Positions 55,970 to 64,000 of a stretch of 64,000 nucleotides of DNA are shown here, piece by piece (position 1 is the stretch's first letter; each line of letters begins with the position of its first letter). Under the pieces are notes generated by a model, which was given only the letters and a program-made list of their open reading frames with translations, made no database searches and had not been told where the DNA came from. Made by a program: the position numbers and the translations under genes. Location of the stretch: the NCBI GenBank assembly GCA_002286855.1, contig NRSV01000005.1, forward strand, positions 186,001 to 250,000. Direction: 5' to 3'. Source of the stretch: Bipolaris cookei (taxonomy: Eukaryota; Ascomycota; Dothideomycetes; Pleosporales; Pleosporaceae).

Positions 55970-57079
55970 ATGCCGAGCATAACATCCATACTCAAGGGCC
56001 TCATGGCCGTGGCGCCTCTTGTGGCTGCTATCCCTGCGGATTACAGTCGTCGGGAAATGGCCTCGATGCCAATGGAGATGCCCCCAACGATTACCGAGAA
56101 AGCTGAGCCTGCTTCTTCCCCCGCGGCAAAGGCAGAGGCTTCAGCAATGGCATCCCCAGCGGCAGCGGCAGCAGGCGGATTGACTGATGTTGACATCCTC
56201 AACTTGTAAGTGCATGGCTTGAATTGAATGATGGTGAGCAGAAGCTGACAGCGACACAAGTGCCCTGACTGCCGAGCATCTCGAATCAAAATTCTACAGC
56301 ATGGGTTTCGCCAAGTTCCCCATGAGTGACTTTATGGCTCTTGGTCTGAGCGAGGGCCAGGTCAAGAGTCTTATGATGGTTGGCCAGACAGAGGCCACCC
56401 ACGTAACGACTCTCCAGTCGGCCATTACCGGCGCTGGCGCAAAGCCCGTCGAGCCCTGCGAGTACAACTTTGACGCCGCTCTGGCGAGCGCCGACGCCAT
56501 GGTCAAGACTGCGCGTGTCCTTGAGGCTGTCGGTATCTCCGCCTACCTGGGTGCCGCCCCTCTTGTCAACTCTTCCGATGTCCTTGCCGCCGCCGGATCC
56601 ATTGTCACCGTCGAGGCCCGTCACCAGGCTTTCATCCGTGTCGCCGCCGGTGCCGAGCCCGTCCCCGCTGCTTTCGATGTCGCTCTTGGACCTCGTGCAG
56701 TCTTCACCCTCGCCGCTCAGTTCATTAAGTCGTGCCCTCAAGGCTCCAACCTCAACATTCAGCCTTTCCCCTCTATTGCCCTCCAGAACCCTGAGCAGGC
56801 TACCATTGGTCAGAACCTTAAGCTTGCCGACCCTGCTCAGCCCTCTGGTGCCATGTTCTGCGCTTTCGTTGCTCCGTAGGTTTTTTACCTTTGCTGTATA
56901 AACTAGAACTGAAGACTAACATTTTGCACAGTGCCGGCGCCCAATTCACTGACATCACCGATGGCAACTGCAAGGTCCCCGACGGCATCTCTGGTGAAGT
57001 CTACATGATGATTACCAAGAGCAAGTCCATTGCCGACGCCGAGGTCCTTGCCGGCCCCGCTGTCCTCCAGCCCTCATAA
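55970..57079 (+). CDS. Secreted ferritin-like (Rds1-type) protein
   Basis: Three exons, 55970-56205, 56261-56875 and 56932-57079, encode 332 residues. The N-terminus (MPSITSILKGLMAVAPLVAA) is a signal peptide, followed by an Ala/Pro-rich linker (SSPAAKAEASAMASPAAAAA). From about residue 75 a ferritin-like four-helix domain runs: DILNFALTAEHLESKFY, then HVTTLQSAI and VTVEARHQAFIRV, with the Glu/His positions of the family. Related fungal proteins (Rds1, 'ferritin_2' family) are induced by stress, starvation or sporulation and are extracellular or surface-bound. Whether it binds metal is not known; the His-Glu pairs are present. The C-terminal block is Cys-containing (GNCKVPDGI). Confidence 0.85.
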
Positions 57080-58625
57080 ACGCTTTCTCTCATCTATCTG
57101 AAAATGAGCCGAAACTAGAGCTGCGAAAGAGTCTTCCCATTGTCAATATTTCCCTTCTCTTCTTTTTTTTTAAAACGGGGCACGTGCGAACGACTGGAGC
57201 GAGCAAAAGAATTTGGCAAAGACATTTTTTCACAGGAGCGAGACGCGAGGCGGACGCGACTGGATTTACAAAGCGAGTATGTGTATATGGACAAGACTTT
57301 TTTATGGGCTTTTTTTCTCTACAGTCGTTGAATGCAAGTGTTGATCTCATCTATACATCTTCTTTCTATTGTACTGTTTTTTCGTTTTTCCTTTCTTTTT
57401 ATCCGCATTGTGTTTCTTTCCTTTTTTTGTGTTCACTTTCTTTACTACGACAAGAATGTTGGGGACAGAGTCTGATTGGTTGTTGTTTGTGGTGGAAGAC
57501 ACATCAAGATACCCTTCAAGCAATGCAATAGGTAGTCGAAGGCAGGGTGAGGAGGGGCAGCAGCAGCAGCAAAACAGGTTGGGGTGTGTGTAACCGGGTA
57601 AGGGAGATTCCGTGAATCATCCTACTCCCTCATACATGTAGTATAGGTTCGGTAATGGCAGGGGGGCAGTTATAAGACAAACACGATAACGATTTCAAAT
57701 ATCATAAAAAAATTCATTTCTTTGTTTTCTCACATATTTCTCAAGCACTAATGAGACGTGAGGCTGACTCGTTGGGGGAAGGAGGGCAAGTACAGCGTGA
57801 ATAACTGGTTGGAGATGTGCATTGTTTGTGACAAGTTCGGGTGGGTTGCTTGTACTCGGAGGCTGGAAGTGGGTAGCGGCGGACCACTCCTCGCAACGGG
57901 TGCGGTTTCAGCTCGCAGTCTATCGATGCTTCGAGTTAGGGCATAGTAGAGAGCCGGGATAGGCGCCCAAGTTCGCAACGTCTGACTTGCACGACGACCT
58001 GCTCGCCCACACCGGTTCTATGACCTGAATTTGTCATGGAGGATATCGCAATATCCGTCGCGTACATAGTACACCTGTCCGCGGTCTATATTTCTTTTTG
58101 CGAAATCACATGTAGGGACGTTCGACTACTATGGGGTTGTCAGTTTGTGTGGGATGGATATGGGACAAGCCTATTTGTTCCAGGTCGGGCCGACAAGCAA
58201 GAAACCTGGGGAAAGCCTCAAATCCGCCACCTCTTTTACTATCTCCCGAACATCACCCGCCCGCACCGCCATTGACGCTAAAGTGCGAGATCCAGCTGCG
58301 ATTGATTGGTCGACAACGTGCATCGTCATGTGGAGAATACGACCAAAGTGTTGAGTCGAACAGCATGTCCATGATCGACTGAACAGCACAGCCAGTGATC
58401 AAGAAGCCCTGTAAAAAGGCGGTGCGAAAAAGACAGTTTGTGTTTCTTTTCTTTTTTCCTCCCCCGCTCCCCCCCCCACACCTCTGGAGACGTGGAGTCG
58501 AAACCAGCGTCATCGCGTAGTAGGTAGTGTATTTAAGCAGTCCCGGGATACAACCGTTTTGCGCACGCACCCAATCTTTGCTCACCGGTCTAATATCTTT
58601 CCCACCATTCATCCAACAATACAAA
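57080..58625. other. 3' flank and promoter DNA, no gene
   Basis: Thymine-rich runs (57160-57440) follow the ferritin-like gene, and a C-run lies at 58460-58480. No coding signal. Confidence 0.45.
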
Positions 58626-60426
58626 ATGGCGGCCGCGATGCACCAGAACGGAAGCGCCTCGACATGCCTCGAGCAGCCCATCGAACTCCAGGATGTCTCC
58701 GAGTACCTCGCCAAGCCCCAAGATACCATAGTAGCTGGGTCGCTACATTTCAATCATACTGGCGGTCTGCGGCTTTCAGATACAAAGGGATTGCAGAGTA
58801 TCGATCCCGTGGAGAATCTGCCGTCGCCAACAACACAAGCGGCGCAGAGGCTCGAGCGATGGAATCATCCTCGCTCAAACTTTTTCCGCACCGCAGCGGC
58901 GTTTTGGAGCTTTGTGGTTATGGGGAGTAATGATGCGGCGTATGGAGCTTTGATCCCATATGTATGTTTGAATCCCTTCTTCTTTTTTCGAAGATATTGC
59001 CCGACGATGAATAAATAATGTTTTGTAACATGGCTCCCGAGGAAAAAGAACCCCCCCCCCAAAGAATAAACCATACAAAAAAGAACCTAAGTGCAGAGAA
59101 ATGGCTAATATGTTTTTTCCTGTTCGGAAAATTATAGTTACAAGATTACTACAAACTATCTTTCGTCGTCATCTCGCTCGTCTTCCTATCGCCACTCGTC
59201 GGATACACGGCGTCAGCGCTGCTCAACAATTCCATTCATCTCAAGTTTGGGCAAAGAGGCGTTGCTATTATTGCGCCCAGCTGCCATTTGATCGCGTACA
59301 TTGTTATTGCCGTGCACCCGCCGTATCCCGTTTTGGTTGTTATTTTTATGCTGGCTGGGTTTGGGAATGGGCTCGCTGATGCTGCGTGGAGTAAGTACAG
59401 TCATCCTCCCCCAAAAAAAGAACGAGGCTGACGACGAACATAGATGCTTGGATTGGCAACATGGCAAATCCAAACGAGGTCCTGGGCTTCCTGCATGCTT
59501 TCTACGGCGTTGGTGCTGTGCTTGCGCCGCTAATTGCTACGACTATGGTTACAAGAGGGGATAAGTTGCCGTGGTATAGCTTCTACTACGTTATGGTACG
59601 TCGTATCCCCTTCTCCTTGAAAACTCACGTAGACCCGTCATGTCATAACAAAAACGTTTGCAGGTCGGTATGGCTGCCCTCGAGCTCGGCACATCAATGG
59701 CTGCCTTCTGGCGCGAGACGGGCGCAAAATACCGTGCTGCTAACCCCCGTACCACCGATACAAAGGACAATCGCATGAAGGAAGCGCTTCTCCACCTTCC
59801 TCAGGCTAGGGTTACTTGGCTCTGCGCACTCTTTTTGCTTGGCTACGTGGGTATCGAAGTTGCCCTTGGTGGTTGGATCGTCAAGTTCATGCTTGAGGTG
59901 CGTGACGGCGAGGAATTCGCGAGTGGAATGACTGCAACGGGTTTCTGGATGGGAATTACCGTGGGAAGAATTGTACTGGGCTTCGTGACGCCACGATTGG
60001 GAGAGAAGTTAGCTATTGCTGTGAGTTTGGTCTTACTATTTTTTATTAGTACCGGGATGTGTATGACTGACACACGGGAAATAGATTTACCTCCCGCTAA
60101 CCATGGCCCTTGAGCTGATCTTCTGGCTCGTCCCGCAATTCTACGTGTCGGCTGTTGCAGTTAGTTTGCAGGGATTCTTCCTCGGTCCTCTTTTCCCCGC
60201 TGCAATTGTCGCGGCTACGAAATTGCTCCCGCGCCATCTCCATGTCGGTGCCATAGGTTTTGCTGCTGCATTCGGTGGGAGTGGAGCTGCCATTTTCCCC
60301 TTTGCGGTCGGCGCCATTGCGCAGGCAAAGGGCGTGCAGGTGTTGCAGCCGATTATTCTGGCGCTGCTGGCAGTTATTCTTGGGTTCTGGCTTTGTTTGC
60401 CCAGGATTCATAAGAAGAGTGAGTGA
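58626..60426 (+). CDS. MFS transporter, fucose-permease/Bsc6-like
   Basis: Five exons, 58626-58961, 59138-59390, 59444-59595, 59664-60020 and 60085-60426, encode 479 residues. The start is the Met of MAAAMHQNGS, in a CAAAATGG context. After about 95 hydrophilic residues, twelve hydrophobic segments are seen, beginning AAFWSFVVMGSNDAAYGALIPY, with the family helix NPNEVLGFLHAFYGVGAVLAPLI and the loop TVGRIVLGFVTPRLGEKLA. The C-terminus is LCLPRIHKKSE. Fungal members of this group are sugar or small-molecule permeases and are sometimes in metabolite clusters. Intron 1 (176 bp) carries poly-C and poly-A runs. It lies tail-to-tail with a flavoprotein gene. Confidence 0.88.
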
Positions 60427-60629
60427 AGTTATTCTACGTCTGGACGCAGTTGAGAGAGAGGGAGGGTGAAGAAGGCTCCACATTAGATGTAGAGCCACTA
60501 TCTCGGTATGTCGGTACTGGTTTATTGAACACGAACAAGTTACATTCCCTAGGGAACAAATCTAGCTCCTTAAAAATTGTTATCTTTGATGTCCAGCGAG
60601 TCCACTTAAATCTACCAACACTCAAACAT

Positions 60630-61676
60630 TCAATGCGACATAGCATCCACCTCCTCCTTCATATCCAACCCCCTCATCACCTCCGCCATCCTCTCCTGTG
60701 CAATCTGCATCCCCGCCCCTGCCGCAGCCTTCAACCCCTCCGCCATCGCAATCGCAATCTGCTTCATCAACCCCATCGTATCCCCCGCCGCAAATACGCC
60801 CCCAACACTCGTCTCATTAAACATAGCATTGACAATCCTAACATGCCCGCCCAACTCCTCCCCCACCGTCTCAACCCCCAACTCCTCAGTAAGATGCTGC
60901 GCCCGATTCACAGTCGCAGGCCTATGCACCACAAACCCAAACGTCCTCGGCTCACCCACGTCAAAATGCACAGTCACACCTTCCACATGGGTCGCCCCAT
61001 TATTCACCAACCGTACAATCTGCCGCTCATCCAGCGTCGCTCCCAGCGCTTTGGCTACCTCAATCGCATCTCTGACCTTCGCATCCTGGCTCTTTGGCCC
61101 ATTCGTCAAAATCGTAATCGATACGGGATCCAGCGCAGACGCCATATACACATAATGCGCATAACTCGGGCTGCTAAATTCGAGAATCGCAACCGCGCTA
61201 CCGCGCTGCTCGTACCCGTCGCACGCTAGACACTGGTATATATGGCTTGGCCAATTTTCCGCGTAGCCCGGTATATCCGGAAGGATATCTCTTGAGCCAG
61301 TAGCCAAGATGAGTTTTTTACCTTTATAAGTGGTACCCTCGGTGTCGACGATTTCGAAGCCGGAGTAGTTTGTCTGGGGTGTGGTGGGGAGGGAAAGGAG
61401 GGACTTGCGGGCGGAAGTTATAGTTGCGGTATGGAACCAGATGGTGTCGTAGCGGGATTCGATCTGTCGGCGGGCTATAAGTCGGAAATCGTGGGGCGGG
61501 ATGTGGTCGCGGGAGGCGACGGTGTGCATGTGGGGGATGCCTTCGTTGCGGTATTGCTGCGAGTCGAGGACGAGGGCTGTGGTGCGGATGCGGGCGCAGG
61601 TTAGGGCGGCGTTGAGGCCAGCGGGGCCGCTGCCGATTATCAGGATGTCGAAGATGGGGGGTTGGGGAAGGGGCAT
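60630..61676 (-). CDS. Thioredoxin-reductase-like FAD oxidoreductase
   Basis: An intronless frame of 348 residues. The FAD-binding GSGPAG (15-20) is at the start (ILIIGSGPAGLNAALTCARI), a CLAC redox pair is at 149-152 in QCLACDGYE, and the second FAD motif VGGVFAAGDTMG is near the end. The central part replaces the usual NADPH-binding pattern with VAILEFSSPSYAHYV, so NADPH use is doubtful. This is the layout of GliT/HlmI/TdpA-type dithiol oxidases, which use oxygen to form disulfides in small molecules, and of other fungal thioredoxin-reductase-like proteins. It lies tail-to-tail with an MFS gene; the other genes expected of an epipolythiodioxopiperazine cluster (NRPS, glutathione transferase) are not in the window. 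Cytosolic or peroxisomal, no signal. Confidence 0.87.
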   Translation of the reverse strand: MPLPQPPIFDILIIGSGPAGLNAALTCARIRTTALVLDSQQYRNEGIPHMHTVASRDHIPPHDFRLIARRQIESRYDTIWFHTATITSARKSLLSLPTTPQTNYSGFEIVDTEGTTYKGKKLILATGSRDILPDIPGYAENWPSHIYQCLACDGYEQRGSAVAILEFSSPSYAHYVYMASALDPVSITILTNGPKSQDAKVRDAIEVAKALGATLDERQIVRLVNNGATHVEGVTVHFDVGEPRTFGFVVHRPATVNRAQHLTEELGVETVGEELGGHVRIVNAMFNETSVGGVFAAGDTMGLMKQIAIAMAEGLKAAAGAGMQIAQERMAEVMRGLDMKEEVDAMSH

Positions 61677-63039
61677 TTTTCTTCTTCTTTTGATTGAAAA
61701 AGCAGATGGGGGGGGGGAATGGTAAGAGGGTGCTTGGAGAGTGGTTTTGCTGATGTTCTTCCAGAGGTGTTGCTACACTGACTTTATATACCAGCACTGC
61801 ACGACGAGCCCCCCATCAGACTCTCCCAAAGCCTCCGTAGGATATCCGAGTATACTCAGGAAAGTTCATAATCTGATTCGACACAAAAATGTTGGATTTC
61901 TGTAAGGTGTAGACGCCACTCAGCCTCGCGGGATGAGGTTAAAGTCGCCGATTCGAGTGCTGACCTACGTTGCAGATGAAATGTCTCCGACAAAGTCTCC
62001 GTACCGGCGTGCAACATGAGACAAATCTAGTACATGCCGTTGTATCTGACTCTTTGATTTGATGGAGTATAGCAGTTGTCTTAAAGACGAGTATCGAGAC
62101 GGGAGTGTAAGGTCAGTTGCGTACTATTGGCGTATGCATGCTGTCAGTGATCCCGTGACTTTTACCCCAGAGTTTCAGGGGCTTGACACGTTTTACTTGG
62201 TCCTCTAGAATATAATGGTATCTCTGATATGATGAATACGGTGTCGCAAGAAGCAGTGAGTGAGCTAAGATACACGACTGTAAAGGTGGTATGCGAACCA
62301 TGATACGAAAAAGCCTTGAGAACTGGGCTGATGCATCCAGAAGAGCAAGACAAAACTCATCTCATCTGACTGCTGAACACTTGAATTCTGGTGATGTTCA
62401 ACGTCACACTGGCCAGAAGCATCACTAACCATAAACACGAGACCGACGCGTGTCATTCCCTCCGCCCTCCACGGACCGAGCCGCCCAGCACAACACGAAG
62501 GGAACCCTGCTCCCGCGTCGCAAGTATATCACCAGTACAATCTCATCACAAAACAGCAATAAAAAGGCCTCCAGTGTTAAACTGATTAAGGATTAAAACT
62601 AAACAAAAAGCTATATACTACTACTACTACTACTAGCATCATCTCCCATCTCATCATCATCCAGTCCTCCTTCTACCCCCAGTGAGGCCCCATCATCCTC
62701 AGATCCAGCCGGCACGTACAAGACAAAAACATTACAACCAGGTTCTCATGAGGTATCTCCCATTAAAACATGTTCGTGTCGCCAGTTAAATAAATAGAAA
62801 AAAGGTATAATGCGGACCGTTCCTTCTGGAAAGAGTAACAACATCGCGTCGTGAGAAAGCGTTTATGAGCTTAGCCAATAAAAAAGAATAGAGGCGCTGC
62901 CCTGCTAAAAAAAAAGGGTTTTTGCACTCTTTCAATTCTGAGCACAATCATGGCATACCATGTCATGAAGTGGACTGGAAAAGATAAGAATGCAAAACGA
63001 AGAAGAAAGTAGTGCGAAGTGAAGAAGATGCGAATCTTC
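61677..63039. other. Intergenic, no recognised gene
   Basis: 1.4 kb, with short frames only and a CTA microsatellite near 62616-62636. The last 200 bp hold the 3' flank of the GPI-protein gene. Confidence 0.45.
62616..62636 (+). repeat. (CTA)n microsatellite
   Basis: About six consecutive CTA trinucleotides. Confidence 0.7.
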
Positions 63040-63755
63040 TTACAAAGCAAGGACACCGACCAGACCGATGAAAGCACCAAGACCAGCGCTGAGGGAAAGC
63101 TTGGAAGCCGCACCCGTAAAAGCAGGGCCTTCGGGCCCCGTCGAAGTACCGCTGGGGGTGGGGTTCAGGGTCAAACTAATAGTTCCAGTGGCGCTAGTAG
63201 GGGGCTTGGTAATGGTGGTCGTGCTGTTCAAGCCTCCAGTTGGGTACGGCGTGATGATGCTGGATGAAGGGGTAGGAGTAGGGCTAGGAGTCGATGAAGG
63301 AGTCGACAAAGGAGTCCACGAAGGAGTCCACGAAGGGGTAGGCGTGGGGGTAGGCATCTCATGAGGGTAAATTTGGGGCAAGAGACTCTGCACATCCGTG
63401 GGCAGCGCCTGGTACCACGCTGGAGTGCTGCTGGCAGAAAGGCACGAAGCCATTTCTGAGGCGAAGGCGGCTGGGCTGGCCAGGGCGTAGGATATGCTTT
63501 CCGAAGGGATGGCGTGGACGAGGACCATGAGGACGGAGGTTTGAATTTCAGGACTATATGTGGGACGGAGATTTCGTTAGCCAAGAGCCCGTTTTGTGTG
63601 ACGTTGGGTAGTGTGTTGTGGAGAGAACGCGTGGTAGTTGCGTGCTGATTATATTTTGAATGAAATGTGGAGTTGACTTACGCAACACCAGCGACGTCTG
63701 CACTGGCGCCCACGAAGAGCGCACCGAGCGTCACAGCAGCAGTGGAGAAGCGCAT
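63040..63755 (-). CDS. GPI-anchored Pro/Thr-rich cell-wall protein
   Basis: Two exons on the minus strand, 63755-63682 and 63553-63040, with a 128-bp intron, encode 195 residues. The start gives a signal peptide (MRFSTAAVTLGALFVGASA). A short domain with one Cys (ASEMASCLSASSTPAWYQAL, then PTDVQSLLPQIYP) resembles N-terminal domains of fungal GPI proteins. A repetitive Ser/Thr/Pro/Trp linker follows (TPTPSWTPSWTPLSTPSS). The C-terminus (SKLSLSAGLGAFIGLVGVLAL) is a GPI-attachment tail: small residues then a hydrophobic end. It should be heavily O-mannosylated and bound to the membrane or wall. The 12-bp repeat in the linker could change length between strains. Eight-cysteine CFEM is not present. 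Confidence 0.78.
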
Positions 63756-64000
63756 ATTTTCTTTTGTTTGGTGTTGATTGGAAATGAGCGTTTTGGTTAT
63801 CTCTTTGTTGGGAGATATGTGGCGCGAGCGGACCCGAAAATGAGTGTGGAGATGAGCGAAAAAACGCAAGGCAACCAAGAATAATGAGCGTAAGGTTTGG
63901 AGGGGAAGCGAGAGAGAAACAGATTGATGAAGAGGATCCCGGCAGTATTTGAAACTGGGGAGGCGGCTCGTCAACTCACGATAGTATGCTCATCCGCCTG

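Noticed and set aside
1..64000. tRNA, rRNA, CRISPR or bacterial-type operon
   Set aside because: No sequence with tRNA or rRNA features was found by eye, and spliced eukaryotic genes exclude the others.

Overview
This is fungal nuclear DNA, most likely from a filamentous ascomycete of the Dothideomycetes (Pleosporales-like). The genes carry 48-128 bp GT-AG introns with CTNAC/TACTAAC-type branch sites. Housekeeping genes (GLE1, SSD1, an RTT107-like BRCT protein) alternate with AT-rich repeat blocks. Broken genes carry C-to-T type nonsense changes (TGG to TAG, CAA/CAG to TAA/TAG) of the kind left by repeat-induced point mutation (RIP). The order is inferred from gene content and style only; no sequence search was possible.

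Layout. 1-2.4 kb: two nested pogo/Fot1-like DNA transposons, one also hit by a 159-bp LTR-like insertion with a perfect 5-bp target duplication. 4.6-13.0 kb: a compact four-gene locus with two different isocyanide synthases (DIT1/PvcA family), a secreted amidase and a monocarboxylate-type MFS transporter, which looks like an isonitrile biosynthetic cluster. 14.1-15.6 kb: an unrecognised nuclear-looking coiled-coil protein. 16.2-20.5 kb: the ruin of a large GH18 chitinase with RIP-type stops. 20.8-33.8 kb: a transposon graveyard (pogo families A, C, D and E, solo LTRs, a PIF/Harbinger relic) in AT-rich DNA, with an intact 78-residue, six-cysteine secreted protein (effector-like) at 25.6 kb. 34.7-38.7 kb: a GT32 glycosyltransferase, a tocopherol-cyclase-like protein and a peroxisomal alpha/beta-hydrolase. 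39.2-54.3 kb: conserved core genes (BRCT protein, a single-pass membrane protein, GLE1, SSD1). 56.0-64 kb: a secreted ferritin-like protein, an MFS transporter, a thioredoxin-reductase-like flavoprotein and a GPI-anchored cell-wall protein.

How the genes fit together. In the isonitrile locus the two synthases would each turn an amino acid into an isocyanide, the amidase could process an amide or formamide intermediate or product outside the cytosol, and the MFS protein could move substrate or product. The rest is a mosaic: conserved gene-rich DNA on the right, and on the left a dynamic compartment in which a secreted candidate effector sits among RIP-damaged repeats, as in 'two-speed' plant-pathogen genomes. 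No rRNA, tRNA or CRISPR was seen.
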